This document shows, piece by piece, positions 1 through 12,746 of a stretch of DNA of 64,000 bases; within the stretch, counting starts at the first letter, position 1; the number at the start of each line of letters is the position of its first letter. Below the pieces are notes generated by a model, which was given only the letters and a program-made list of their open reading frames with translations, had not been told where the DNA came from and made no database searches. A program made the position numbers and the translations under genes. Source of the stretch: Diphasiastrum complanatum (taxonomy: Eukaryota; Streptophyta; Lycopodiopsida; Lycopodiales; Lycopodiaceae); NCBI GenBank assembly GCA_029204225.1, contig CM055106.1, forward strand, positions 13,306,539-13,370,538, in the 5' to 3' direction.

Positions 1-925
1 GTTTAGCAGAAGCTTTGGCCTTGCTTGCATCTCGGAAGAAACTGATTTTCATTTCTGTTGCATGCTCCCATAACTCTTTGGCAGATTTGTTTCTTGGCAA
101 GCTTTTCCACATAACTTTGAATTGTTCAGTTAAGAGATTGTCTTTGAGAAGGGATGTGTTGAGCTTGAAGTAGGTGTCCCTTCTACGAGAGATTTGGGCG
201 CCCCATTCCCAGGAGCAGGAAATCGGGCAGTGATCTGAAAGCGCCTGGACCCTATGCACAACCACTTTGGAAGCATTATTGAACCACCAGCCTCCTTCTG
301 AGACGTAGAATCGGTCAAGCTTGGCTCTGTGTTTTTCTGCTCTAGAACGACCATTTTCCCAAGTCATGTTCATGGTACTGGGGTGTCATCAGCCAGGAAG
401 ACCATGTCGGACAGATCAAACTCTGTTTTGAAATCTGATTAACTCCGTATTTCAGTTTCCCACATGGTTTTTGAGTGTTCCGCTCTATCCCGAGGATTCT
501 TTGTCATATTGAAGTCTCCTGCTATGATCCCTGGAAGATTGGGCAGCTCTTCTCGAAGAGAGTCATAGGGTTCTTTCCTTTCAGTGTCGACATTAGGTGC
601 ATAAATGGAAGCAAGTAGCAAATTGATACCATTGTAAGAGATTTCTACCCATGTAACTCTGCCATTGTTGATGGAAACTTGCTTGATCACTTTGGCTTCT
701 GGGCTGATTAACAAGAAGGCATATCTGTCACATGTGTTTGCTCAAGGACCAATAAGTTGAAATTCTTTGCCTAAATAATGAGAGATGTGCCGCAGCCAGA
801 ACTCATTCACATTACCTTCTTGAATAGCGATAAATGAAGGTTTTTGGTTTAGACCATCCACAAATTTTTTGATAGATATTTTTCTAGAGGGATCTCCTAG
901 TCCACTAACATTCCAACTAACACCT
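1..925 (-). pseudogene. LINE ORF2 fragment: AP-like endonuclease domain
   Basis: This is the N-terminal endonuclease (exonuclease-endonuclease-phosphatase fold) of a plant L1-type LINE, the enzyme that nicks target DNA for target-primed reverse transcription. Reading the minus strand, the start motif SWNVSGLG lies near 905-925, an IQE metal-site motif near 825, GDFNMTK at 499-519, KLDRFYVSE near 310 and SDHCPI near 222-237, which is the family order. Stop codons interrupt it near 748 and 439, so it is dead. The reverse transcriptase would lie beyond the left edge of the window. The segment 660-1085 recurs in opposite orientation at 20938-21353. Confidence 0.88.
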
Positions 926-1107
926 GTAAATGGGCGTGGCTGAACTCTGTGAGAAGAAGCCTCCCTTAAACTTGTTCGAAATGGGAGTTGGTGGAAGACC
1001 TTGGCAGCCTCAGTAATAGGAACTCCCTGTCTTTTATGAGCACTTTGTTGGTTTCATGGAAACTCTGCTCATGTGTGAGTCCCCATTCTTGCCCAAGCAT
1101 AGAATTT

Positions 1108-2290
1108 TTAAACATTATTTTGAAGGACAGAGTAGAACCCATATGACGAGTCCCTATTCCTGGGCTCATCCATTTCGGTGTCTGCATCATCATCTCCCTC
1201 TGTCTTCTTGGTACCACTGGTGTATCCTGTATTGAGGGAATCTTGAGAGTTTCTTGAAGAACCAGATTGGGAGATATCTTTGCTCATACTGCTCGTAAAG
1301 GAGCCTGCAGAATCTATTACACTCGAGGAGTGATTTGCTCTAATTCCTTTATTCAAAGAGGATGTGACACCATGTTTGGTGCCTTGACATAAAGACTCCC
1401 CTTGCTTAGAACAAGACAAATCTACTCGTTGGAATTCTTGTGGGTCAATTTGCGAAGACCCTTTGAGGGGAGTTTGGAGTCCCGAGCTAGTAGAAATGGT
1501 TTGGAACACTATCTTACCAAATTTGTTTGCCACTGGTTTTTCACCCGTCAAGGGGTCTTTCCATAAAACTTCTGCTGTCACTTCATGCTTATTGCCCTCT
1601 TTGGTTTTCTAGGCAGTGATTGGTCTTGTGTTATTGTTACCTTTGCCATCTTTTGCAGGGTGGAAAAGTCCACCTTTTTGAATCATAACGTCTCCAAAAT
1701 GCAATGAATTTTTCTTGCCTCGGTGTATTAATCACAGTCCTTTGTTGTCGGATTCCTCACCCGCTCTTTGGATTTTTGTCTCTGATTCCACAGTTGGCTT
1801 TGGTGTTGGTTCAGACATGTCCTCTTTTTTCTTGATTTGAACTTGTTGAGATGGTGGGTTCTTTGGGCAGTCCTTGATTAGGTGTCCTTTTTCTTGACAC
1901 CTAAAGCAGCACCCCGACAGGCCTTATATCACAATCGGAATTGCAAATAACTTTGCCCCACTTCGAATTGTGACAGATTTTGGAATTGGCTTGTTGACAT
2001 CCCACAAGATGTAGCCCTTGACATGTGGTGTGTAGGAACTAATTCCGAACTTGGGGACAATAAGTGGCTTGCCCAAAACAGCTAGCATTTTCTATATGTA
2101 TTGTCGGCAAAACAAGGGGAGAAAAGGGAACTCCACCCAGACAGGCCTAAATCAGCTTTTGTTGGTTGTTGTCAAATCAACATCCCATGGTAGGAAAATC
2201 ACCGTGCAACCTAGAGCCATCTCAGGGGACATGGTCGTGGCACGAATAGCGCCTTCGACTTCAAGCATTCCTTCAAGCTTGAATATATAA
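1108..2290 (-). pseudogene. LINE ORF1: DUF4283-like domain plus CCHC zinc knuckle
   Basis: ORF1 of the same LINE, an RNA-binding gag-like protein. In one minus-strand frame I read a DUF4283-like domain: FLPWDVDL near 2195, PVWVEFPFLPLF near 2135, LGKPLIVPKFG near 2060 and WDVNKPIPKSV near 2005. It is followed by a zinc knuckle CFRCQEKGHLIKDC at 1867-1909 (CX2CX4HX4C). At least three in-frame stops (near 2155, 2100 and 1925) break it. The open stretch 1108-1581 is a Ser-rich C-terminal tail without a recognisable domain. ORF2 follows directly, the usual LINE order. Confidence 0.85.
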
Positions 2291-2742
2291 AAAGTGAAAA
2301 GACTAGGGTGAAGGGCGAGCGAAATACTAGGATGTGGGTGCTCAGATTACTCGCCTTTATTATGAAACTGCTCGCAGAGAAATGCTCGCAGAAAATCATT
2401 CCCCCTCGATGGGAATCAAAAAATCGGTTCCAAAGGCGGAAATTTACAACTGACAGTTGTGGATCAGAAGTGTGTTAGCATAGCAGCAGGAATCAAGATG
2501 TAATACAGTCTGTAATAATGCACAAATGAACAATAACAGTTGTGTGTGTACAAAATTGCACTCTTTCATTAATAAAAAATAGATTACATGAGCGTGAAGT
2601 AGTACGCTGGTAGAGAGGCGCAAAAGATACTTCAGACGCTTGATTGTTGCTAGATGGATTCTTACTTCTGTCTGGAAAATACAATCAGACAAGAAGAAAT
2701 CAAATGAATCGAATTGATCACTGACTGCTAAAGGTGCGAAAT

Positions 2743-3545
2743 TTATTCTAGATTCACTTGACTTGTTGATGATTGTAGTTCAGTGTTAGTACTTGAGAGT
2801 ATAAATTTGAATCTACTCAATTTATTAAACTTTTGGACACCTTCATAAGGCTTGAGACTAGAAAATAGACTTTTGGAACTAGACATATGGGAACTAGCCC
2901 CACTATCAATCCACCACAAATCATCATTCTTGAAAGAAGAGGAAGAAAAACTAGACATCATTAGTGAATCCTCCCTACCACTCTCTTTTTCATTAGTGAG
3001 TTTAGCTTGCTTGAATTGATTCTTCTTTTTGAAGCTAGAGGCATAGTGGCCTTTATTGCCACCAAAGAAGCATTTGATCTTTTTCTTCTTTCCATTAGAT
3101 GTTGAAGCTTGCAATGAATGGTATTCATCTCCATCCTTGACTTTGTCTGTTGTTGTCCTTTGCTCCTCCCCTTTGGCTTGTCCTTGGTGAATAAAGCTTT
3201 GTCCTCTCCACCATCCTTCAATGAAAGCTTTTTGAATCTCACGAGCTTGTTCTCTTGCCTACATTATTTAGAAATGAGGACTCCTTGAAGTGCTTCCAAA
3301 CTTGGAAGCTCCTCCTTGATTGCATAGGATTACACAATGTTTTCAAAATCATCTTTCAATCCATTAAGGATGACTTGAACTAATTCACTTTGATTAAGAT
3401 GACTCGAACTATGCATGCAAGCTCTCTATGAAGATTTTTTACTCTCATGAAAAAATTTGAGGCACTCTCATCACTCCTTTGATAGCTTTGGAAGATTTGA
3501 TTCCTAAGAGTGAGTAATCTAGAAGTGTTCTTGCAACAATCTTGA
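2743..3545 (-). pseudogene. Ty1/copia gag-protease fragment
   Basis: A truncated copia polyprotein. On the minus strand the gag tail (VILNGLKDDFENIV near 3355, then a Lys-rich linker at 2961-3242) leads to a degenerate zinc knuckle CFFGGNKGHYASSF near 3075, where the second and last Cys are lost. The protease start WWIDSGASSHM at about 2880-2915 keeps the catalytic Asp. A frameshift near 3100 and several stops are present, and the pol part is missing beyond 2743. It resembles gag of the copia element at 22720-23460, so it is probably the same lineage. No flanking LTR was recognised. Confidence 0.8.
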
Positions 3546-5837
3546 GAGTAGATAGCTATGACAATCTTACTAAATCTAGATCTAGCTCCACTTCAAGAAT
3601 GAAGCAGAACAAGATTTTGATCCTCCTTCTTGGCACGTGTGAAGAGCTCAAAGACACGACAAAAGACTCAAATCTATTTGATTTGAATGAATCTATGTGG
3701 CCATGGACACAAAATCACACCTAGACAAAATTGGCAAGCTAGAACATGATTTTTTTGATCAAATAAGCTATATGTGAGTCAAACTTGATGTGTCCAACTA
3801 GGTTAGGTGCCCTACCTATCTTGATTCAAATGGTTATAACTTCCACTAGAGTTGAAACACATTGCAACACAAACTAGAGTTCACTAGCTTCCTGCAAGGT
3901 ATCATACTCCAATTTTGGATCAACCTTGGAAATGCACCACTAAGTCAAAGTGGACTGATCTCACACGTGTCTAAGCACTGAATTCCGTACAAACCATTTA
4001 GACCCCTCTTGATCCAAAAATCCCTATGATAGAAATCGAGAATCAATATCCTTATGAGTATTACTGGCCGAATTCATCTTTACACAAAAAAGTTTAATTA
4101 CATTATCTACAGTTCTCTTGACAAAGAGTAGGTTCAAGCTCCAGCGATCATTGCAAAATAAAATAGACAGTATATTAGATGCATGATTGAGAAATTATTT
4201 CAAATTGGATGCCATAAAGCTATTAATAGCAAGAAGCAAATAAACTATCTTACTTGGTATGAAGGGCACAAGCATGTATTTGATTACTAGTGTGCATCCA
4301 CTAAACAAACATTGGGCCAACGTGTCGTTGTCATCCTTAATGGACTGCAAGAACAAATTGCTAAGAGCAGGTGGACTTCTCTTCTTGAGTCCCTTGTAAT
4401 GTCAAATTGAAGGAGATGAAAACCAGACTCTATCACATGATCACTGATAGAAGCCCGTCTGTTCTTGAGATCCAAGCAATCAAAGATTCTGTAATTTATG
4501 CTAAGTTACTCTAATCTAAAACAAAATGGCATTTCTATTCTATCAACGATATCAGATATATCTTTCTCAAATTTCAAATAGTCTTCAGAATTTATATAAG
4601 ATACAAAATTAATAGGCGGAGGAGAGAAGAGGTGTAGGAATAGTAGTATCTACATGATTAATTGGATTGTCCAAAATCTGTATCTACAATTGCATCAAGG
4701 GCCGCATTATTTACATTGTGCTCGGAAGAAAAAAGCTGGATATTTACCTGCCTAATTTTTTTCGGAGCATCAATTTTTCTCCTCAAAGCCCTCTTAGGGA
4801 CTTTTTGCTTTCGAGGCCTCTTAGTAGGAAGGTTTGTCCTATCTAGGGGCTCATCTCTAGGTGTAGATGGGAATTGCATAAGCACCTCAAAACCCCAAAA
4901 GTTAGAAGAGAAAATGAATGGCTAGAGAGATATAGAGGAGGCCGTGGGTCTTCCAAATCCCTTGCGAGGCAAGCACCTCAATAACACGCATGGAAAGTCT
5001 AGAAGTTAACCATATGAGTGAGCTACCTGTCCAAATGGGCCACTTGCACTAATTTACTCAACTTACAAAAGGGGAGGGGGGTCTCATGTATTTAATTAAT
5101 AACATGCCCCATGAGTTATGTACAAATTACAACATAATTAATGCTTAGCGAAAGCGGTAAAATAGGCATTACTCTTCAACAAAATTTTGATGTGAAGAGG
5201 AGGCAAGGGGAGTTTGGGGAAGCTTGGTAACAGAGCAACCGAATCACAATAGTTGAATTGGATTAGAGCAATGCATTATGCTTGACAAGGGCTCAAATCC
5301 CACTTGCTGGGAAATAGGAGCCTTGTGCTCCAACTTTACCTTGGCCTTCCCATGAATCTAGAGTGTATGTATTGTGCATAAACTGATGCTAGTGCAATAT
5401 ATACATTGTGCATTAACCGATGCCGGTGCAAAGTAGCTTACATGTGTAACAAAATAAACTATCACTCAACCAACAAGTTTATGATATCAATTCCTGGTGT
5501 TTTTTCTGAGTGTGTCAAGAATAAGACCTTAAAATAAATTGCTCACTCCCAACAGCGGCCGAGTTTTACCCTTTTGAACAGATCAACATCATTTTGAATG
5601 AAGCATTATTTTTCAATATAGTAGATTCACCGTACTTTAAGTGCAATTCGAAATATTTGGGTAACAACCCACAAAGCTGATGTTCTTCATACCATCTAAG
5701 AAGATCACTCTTCATACCACATCGCATGGAAAAGAAAGACAAATACACTTAGGATGTGAGCATCAGCTCTACTCATCAGCAGCTAATTCGTTCATATCAA
5801 GGATGGATCTTATTACTTATTAAGCTGGAGTTGAAGC
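3546..5837. other. AT-rich stretch without a recognised gene
   Basis: About 2.3 kb with no convincing gene. The longest minus-strand frame, 4658-4885, encodes 75 residues with a basic Lys/Arg/Pro-rich middle (KRPRKQKVPKRALRRK) and matches nothing I know. Frames at 4287-4475 and 5566-5748 look like chance. No terminal repeats or target duplications were seen. It is probably old, unrecognisable transposon sequence; part of it may be downstream sequence of the DJ-1 gene. Confidence 0.5.
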
Positions 5838-6839
5838 CTACAAATCAGTGATGGGTACTATTTTCTTCACGAATTCAATGGTGCGAGCAGTCAATTCTGG
5901 TCCTGCCTTGCTCACAGAGCCAGTGTCGAAGGGAGGCTGTGGATCGTACTCTATCAGCAGCTGAATAACTTTAGCAGTGGTCTCGTCCGCGATTAAAGCT
6001 GCCAGCTCAAGCGCCATGTCGATCCCTGAAGATACTCCTGCTGCCGTGAGGATCTTGCCCTTGAATTGGGTCAAAACACAGAAGTCAAACTCATAAGCGC
6101 CCACTACAACAAGCAGATCGCAGAAAATTAGGGCATGATCAAAGGTGCGAGGGGCAGAAAGAATGACGTTCAGAAGTTCAAACCTGCCGGACAACCCTCT
6201 TTGCAACGGGTTTGGCTCCGTACTGAGAAAGCACGTCATACGTGTTCCAGTGAGTAGTTGCTTCTAGTCCCCTCAAAATACCTGCTGCAGCTAACAGATG
6301 AGATCCAGTGCAAACGGATGTTGTGAACAGCGTTGTATCATGTACCTGAGGCATTCACACGTCACACAATTGCAAGTCCAAACACATCAATGCATAAATA
6401 TGAACATATCATAAAATTGCAAATTAAATAAAAAAATAATGTAAAGCAGAAGTGTGAACATATCATACAACTGCAAGTCAAAAAGCACATACGTCTATGA
6501 TGTAAAGCAGAAGCAGACCGGAACAGTGGGCTCAGAGGACAGAAACTGTTGTACCTTTCGAAGCCAGTCAAGAAGAACCTGATCCTGCATGAGAGCCTTG
6601 GAGCCGGGGCCTCCAGGAACCAGCACCACCTGAGGATTGGGCACTTCCTCAAAGGAAGCAGTTGCTTGGAGAGATAAGGATCCCCGGCAAGCTCGCAGAA
6701 GTCCTGGTTTGTGGCTCACGAACTTGATCTGGGCATTGGGCAGCAACTGCAACACCTCATAAGGGCCTATGGCGTCCAGAGCTGTCAGATCGTGGAAGAT
6801 TGGAATAGCGATCTCCAGCTTCTTTCCTGCCATCATCAC
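5838..6839 (-). CDS. DJ-1/PfpI (class I glutaminase-like) family protein, three exons
   Basis: Exons on the minus strand are 6839-6555, 6345-6184 and 6059-5838 (285, 162 and 222 nt). Both introns are phase 0 with GT-AG borders, giving about 222 residues without stops. The protein begins MMMAGKKLEIAIPIF. It carries VVLVPGGPGS near residue 80, the nucleophile motif TTSVCTGSHLLAAAG in exon 2 (Cys about 107), ATTHW shortly after, and TAAGVSSGIDMALELAA in exon 3. This order matches the DJ-1/PfpI proteins closest to bacterial isonitrile hydratase and to DJ-1 domains near AraC regulators; the true substrate cannot be told. The length is normal for the family. It is flanked by transposon debris but shows no damage, so it is probably a working host gene. 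A weak TATA-like string lies near 6946-6956. Confidence 0.9.
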
Positions 6840-8098
6840 AGATCTTTTTATCTCCCTTCCTTCCGTTGCTTCATATACTTATTTCACAACCTAAAGGAAG
6901 GAATGAAAAATGTGATGAAAGGAATGAGAAATGTGATGAAACTATATATTAGGGAGTTATGCATCTTGGTTTCCAAGGGGATCTGAACCTAGACCAAAGT
7001 TTCTTCTTTAGATGGGAAGCAAACCAGCTTGGATTATAATAGTATTATGAAAGGTGCGTGGTAGAGGGCCTTTTGCCTGGTAAAAGTGCTTGGCACCTTC
7101 CATTGCATAATGGCTACTTTTGACTTCTTGGCCTTGCATTGCAAATGCAATATTATGTGGTGAGGTTGGATTACTTAAAGAAGCATAATCCAACTTCATG
7201 TGACGTTCTATGCCAGGAAAAGTAGCTGAATTGGAAGCTATGATGAGAGGACCAGTTAGCGATTTTAAAGAAGACATCTACAGTTAAGGCAACCGAAAGT
7301 TCGGAGTCCTGGGGTGCAAGAATGCGCAGACAGCGACAGCAGCAACAACAACATCAACAATCAAAATGATTTGAGAAACTTTCGCTACTGTTGCTTAAAG
7401 AAAAATAGTGATAAGTGTTATACAAAAATGACTGTATCATGTAACTTAATAAAGAGCACACTTGTGGACGAAAGCAACATAATAATTTCATCTATCCTGA
7501 AAGGAGCAGCTCTTCCAAGCTTGTTGTGTGCACTCAAAGATACAAAAACTATGATTGATAGTAAGTGAGTGCATCATAAAAAAATTGTATATATTCCATA
7601 CATATACTCTTTTTGTAATGTGGTTGAACTTGATGAATACATTTATGTGATTGATGCGTGTTTCTTTCAATAGATTTTCACTTGTGACGGTTAAGGTGCA
7701 TATAATGTTCCCGTTGAGGCAGAAGATACAAGCACAAGCAGATGATTAATTTACAAGTTCACAGGATTTAAGCCTTGTTAAGTATAAGGTAAAGCCTTGC
7801 TAGGGGAGTGCTTTATGCCTTTGAGATCACCTGCCCAACCAAGGGCATAAAGCCCTCACAACAGAGAGCTTGACCTCACCTAAAGTACCTATGTTGATTT
7901 TTGGCCTTGCCTTGCAAAGGCAATAGTACTATGTGTTGAGGTCGATCAATGGAGTTTGGCAAAAAGTCAACATTAAATGATATTCTTTGGTGATTGTCTA
8001 AACTTTAAAGGTTGGAACCTTTGTTGAGGGCCCAACTAACATGCATTAGTTGTCACTCAAAAATTCCTATAAAGGGTGCATGCAAACAATGCATGATC
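6840..8098. other. Intergenic, no recognised gene
   Basis: Upstream side of the DJ-1 gene. A minus-strand open frame of 89 codons (7008-7277) has no known domain. Two stretches near 7120-7180 and 7890-7950 share a diverged string around TTGGCCTTGC followed by a GCAATA-type run and GTGAGG/GTTGAGG, so they may be two old copies of one short repeat. No terminal inverted repeats were found. Confidence 0.4.
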
Positions 8099-8310
8099 GA
8101 TGAGGCCCAAAAAGCAAAAGTTGTGATCTAACATTCAAAACTGCATACTTTGTAGCAAATTGCATCACCCATGTGTAATGCTTACACACACACGATGAGG
8201 CCCAAAAAGCAAAAGCTGTGATCTAACATTCAAAACTGCATACTTTGTAGCAATTTGCATCACCCATGTGTAATGCTTACACACACACACATACACACAC
8301 ACACACACAT
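8099..8310. repeat. 95-bp tandem duplication ending in a CA microsatellite
   Basis: The segment 8099-8193 is repeated at 8194-8288 with about three differences. Each copy ends in a CA run, and the second extends into a longer (CA)n tract up to about 8310. The shared CA run at the junction suggests slippage or unequal exchange at the microsatellite. Confidence 0.9.
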
Positions 8311-8699
8311 GCGCATTATTTGTTTGTGCCAATGGTGAGATTATGTGTGATAATTTGAAGCACAAAATATTGTTTTTGTTAGAAAATTTATCTTATTCCT
8401 TAGATCTTGAAAAGCAAAAGACGACTATGCTTGTCCAATCTAAAGATGGATATTTCCTTCATCAACTATACAACATCGAGAGATGAATGATTGGTGATTG
8501 TTTTGTTTAACGTAGACAATTGTACTTATTAGATTTTTTTGTGAAAGATATAACGAATTAATAAGTTGCCACAAGTAATAGTTGTCTTCTGTGATTGTGT
8601 TTTCTTTCGCAAGACATGTAAAATGTCTTCTATATTGGATGAAGGATTGGTCAACTTTTTCACTGAATGCCTAATTGATGACTGGCGATGATCTAAAAT

Positions 8700-9060
8700 T
8701 GTAAATATTGAGAACGAATATTTTGAGATGATGATCGTGATTATTGTGAATACTGATAATGAAAATTACGAATATTGAGAGCGAATATTTTGAGATGTTG
8801 ATCGTGATTATTGTGAATACTGATAATGAAAATTGCGAATATTGAGAGCGAATATTTTGAGATGTTGATTGTGATTATTGTGAATATTGATCGTGATTAT
8901 TGTGAATACTGATCGTGAATATTGTGAAAACTGATCGTGATTATTGTGAATACTGATCGTGAATATTGTGAAAACGGATCGTGAATACTGTTGAATATTG
9001 ATTGCTAATATTGAGAATTTGATCGAATATACTACAAATACGATTGAATATTTCAAATAA
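8700..9060. repeat. AT-rich minisatellite, 67-bp then 22-bp units
   Basis: Three units of 67 bp start at about 8714, 8781 and 8848 (shared string GAATATTTTGAGATG). They are followed by exact 22-bp spacing at 8889, 8911, 8933, 8955 and 8977, where units alternate between GATTATTGTGAATACT and GAATATTGTGAAAACT endings. Decayed units continue to about 9250. The 22-bp motif also occurs inside the 67-bp unit, which suggests a higher-order structure of three short units. The minus-strand open frame here is a by-product of the repeat. Confidence 0.88.
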
Positions 9061-11524
9061 TGAGTGTGATTATTTGAATACTAATCATGAATACAGTTGA
9101 ATGTTGAATATTGATCGTTAATACTTTGATTATTGATCGTTTCAATTTTGAATAATGATCATGATTATTGTCAACACTCTTGAATATAGTTCATGGATAG
9201 TCGTGAATACTAATCATGAATACTTGAATAACCGATCATGAAAACTCTGAATACTAATATGTATTTTGGTTTCAAATACTATTTGTAATTACTTATTGCA
9301 AAATTTTCAAAAGAAATTGATACTAAAATGTGATTATTCAGAATAAAGATTGTGATTTTTAATCTTGATTAATGATGAAATTGTTTGTAGATTTGAGTGA
9401 AGACAATTATGTGGCAACTGACAAGAAATTTCTAAATACCACAATCACTAAGAACTTGAAAAGGTCACCTTCTTCAACAACTTCAAAGCCAAAGTATTAA
9501 TAAGTTTTCAAAAAAGTGTAATAAAATTGACAAGCTAAGTTAAGTACACGCTAAAGCATCTTATCGAATGAACAAAAATAGTCAAGAATCAAGAAAAGTA
9601 GCTAGTGCAACGTGTTTCATTTTGAGATCAAGCAATTCAGTATATGACATGCATTCCAATACTAGACGTGGTTTATTTGTGCTCAAATCTGGGTGAAGTA
9701 TGAGAATTGGGATAGTACAACTACATATGAAAAATCTAGAAATTTCAGTTAAAGCTCAAACTCATCTTCTAAAAGAGAAAAAATGATAAGTTGTATCATT
9801 AGAAATTTAACTTTCTAGTGCTTGTATTGAGCTTTATTATTATCTATTAAGGTTTTCAATGTCTATTCAAACCTTAAAACAAACCGACGTCAAATTTCTT
9901 GTTATAAAATACAAACTTATGAAGATTATGGTTCTATTAAAAAATCAAAACATTTAACATAATTTTGTATACATTTTAAAACTTTATCACATACATCAAT
10001 TAATTTTATAACAACATGACATGGCAAGGCCTTAAAAAAAAATACCACACTGTTCGTGTTTCACGTGTATTTTATGAAACATAACAAGCACTTTGAATTT
10101 GATTGACCAGTCTAGGAGTGCGACTCTGGATGTGCGACGTGGCAACCATACACCTGATGCATGACGCGATGGGTGGAAAGCGTAGCACAGGCATGTGGAA
10201 AAAAACACATGAACTTTTTGCATTTTAAGATGCTTAAAAAAGGAGTAGAATAGGCAAGATGTCAACAATTTCACATTTGTGGAGACTTCCACAATGATGT
10301 GAATGATCTTCTAAGGTGTGTGTGATTGCAGATGAATCTATCTCTTGATTGATGCAAGCAATCTAGCTAGACAATGTCAAGGCAAGAGCACACAAGCATG
10401 CATCCACAATCAAAAGCTATCATTCACATAGTATGCAAACACTTGATGAAGAAAACTAAGTAAAATACTTTTGCTCATAGAGAGAAAAAAATACAAGGCT
10501 TTGCTCTCGAGTAGAGAGAGAACATAAATTTTTTTTCGAAGTGTTGGAGCTACTCTCTTATCAAAAAACTAAGTGTCAATACAAGTTCTCTCTCACTCAT
10601 AACGTGGCTCGAGATTCAAGATAGGTGGAAACAAAGCTCATCAATGATTGGACCACTCTCAAATCAACTCTTACTACGATGGGACCATTTTGGTACACCT
10701 CTTGCTCCACATGGCCAAATAACATGATGAGGTGCATCCTTGCTCTCTCTACCATCATGCCAAGTGTAAGCAACCTACACTAACTTGAACTAATCTAGAT
10801 CATAATTTTCTCAAAACTTATCTAGTTCATTTAATTAAAATTCAAATGTTAGTCAAACATTAGTCGATGCATATTTGACTAATGGTCCAATATTATTCTA
10901 GCAGAATTCAACCAATAATTGAATTTGTTATTGTCAAATCAATATAGGATTCGACTCATGGTCGATTCCCCGATTTGGTGTCAATTCAAATACAAACACC
11001 ATTCGGATTCGAACTGCCTAAAAGTTGAAATTCGACACTTTTGTGCTTCCATTCTCAACTCTCCCATTGTAGAAACTGACAAAAAATCCATTCAATCCAT
11101 CACGATTCAGCTGCAAGTCTGTGATGTGGACCCACAGCCTTTTGTTGAAGTAAATTGCAGAAGGGAAGAAGATCATTCAAGAAATTGTAGACTGCTGAAC
11201 TGCATATTTAAACTAAAGAAAGAATGTTCGCAGTCCTATTTGAAATAAGACTTACGAAACATAAGATAAATTGATTACGAAGAAGCCTAAGCAGAATTGC
11301 TGGCTACTGTAGAATATAGAGATAATGCTAAGCAAATAAAAACAAGATACTTGCTGGCATCCTATTTGAAAGAGCTACCTCGGGCACTAGCACCCACATC
11401 ATGAAAAACATTAGAGAGGAGCCTGGTACGTGCCCAGAAACTTTTACCGAGCATTGCCAGTGACCACACTCAGCTATCTTGGCCCTACGTGATCTGGACT
11501 GTAAACATTGCCACTAACAGCCGG
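9061..11524. other. AT-rich region without a recognised gene
   Basis: It begins with decayed minisatellite. After that I see nothing assignable. The open frames 10032-10292 (minus) and 10919-11248 (plus, 109 codons) contain no motif I recognise. No LTR ends, zinc knuckles or polymerase motifs were found. Confidence 0.45.
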
Positions 11525-12746
11525 CTAGACAACCCGACCATTTAAAGGGCAATCGGACACAAAATATTCTCTCTCTCTGTCTGTATCAAGTTCAACCAAG
11601 AGGACCCATTCGTAAAGACCCTCAACCATGGCCTGTATAGGGTTGACCACGTGTACAGAAGTTTCTGACATCTGTACAACAGGGTAAAAGCCTAAATCAC
11701 ACACGTGCTTCATGTAATTTATGAGTTTCAAAATACTAGGCTTCTCCAAATACTCCCTCCTTTCCGAATGCAAGTCATCACTTATTGTGATGTTATAATA
11801 ACCTTGCCCTGGTGATTCGGTCAGGATCTCAAAGGTTTTAAGCCCCATTGACAATTTCAAAGATTCAGGGACAATATCATTCCTATCGATCACAATATGG
11901 CTCGTTGAACTCTGCAGTGGTAATTGGCAGCCTCTGAGCGCCAGGAACCTCTTTAGTTTGTGGTAATAAACCTTTTTTCTTGAGTCATCACAACATGAGA
12001 GAGTCACTACCCGTACTCAACAGTTCATGGATGATCACTCTAGTCCTTAAGCCCAAATGTGACAACATGATTTTGGTTGTCTTAAAACCCCACTCTTTAA
12101 ATAGAACCCAAACCTTGTTGAACCAGTATGAAAATATGTCCATGAATACAATGAAAAAACTCACCAAGGTTGAGATTTGGTCAAAACCCCTTGCTTGTAA
12201 AGCCAAAGGGCCAATTGAAACGATCCTCATAAAACTTTCATTAAGCAGCTCATCTGATGTGTTGTCAACCAAGCAGTATTCTTCAACCTCCTTCATAACA
12301 CCACCTTTCAAAATGTAAGAGAACATTCTCTCTGGGGCAACAGATTTTATAAGATGTATTTTGCCAACCAGCACAATATCCTGCTGGGCAAGCACATAAT
12401 CTTCTTAAAAATGCACAAATTTGATCGGTTTCCCCATCTCCCTAGATGCTATGAATTTATACTTATGAGACTTAAGCTTAAATTGCATTTCATAGTCGTT
12501 ATGTGATTCAAACTCAAACCGTTTACATTCTTCATCAGTGTTGTACTTCTCCCAGTCGTTCCCTGTTTCCCTGCTAGAACCATTCAGTATCAGCACCTTG
12601 CGCACTGAGAACCAGGTGGGTGCGAGGCCCCCATTCCAAGCCATGCTTGCGAGGATAAAAGGCACACGGAGGAACTTAGCATTCCTAAAGAACGTCCACA
12701 GGCTATAAGTAACCTGCAACCAAAAGACCCAAGTGGGGATCTCCAT
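11525..12746 (-). pseudogene. Unrecognised protein gene, broken by one stop and one frameshift
   Basis: Three minus-strand pieces read as one protein of about 390 residues. Piece 1 starts at ATG 12746 and stops at TAA 12405-12407. The same frame continues at once to 11988, and a -1 shift near 12000 leads into the frame that ends at 11525. Visible features are a hydrophobic N-terminus (WVFWLQVTYSLWTFF), a Trp/Phe-rich hydrophobic segment near 12150 (STLVSFFIVFMDIFSYWF) and a soluble C-terminal part rich in charged residues. I do not recognise the family. The consistent codon texture across the three pieces suggests a real former gene. Introns instead of mutations at the two breaks cannot be excluded. 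Confidence 0.5.

Noticed and set aside
4658-4885. Small nuclear protein gene (basic 75-codon frame)
   Set aside because: No homology, no splice or promoter evidence; left as a remark in the intergenic entry.
8165-8365. Cys/Val-rich minus-strand open frame
   Set aside because: It is produced by the CA microsatellite and the 95-bp duplication.
8808-9056. 82-codon minus-strand open frame
   Set aside because: It lies within the minisatellite and merely translates the repeat.
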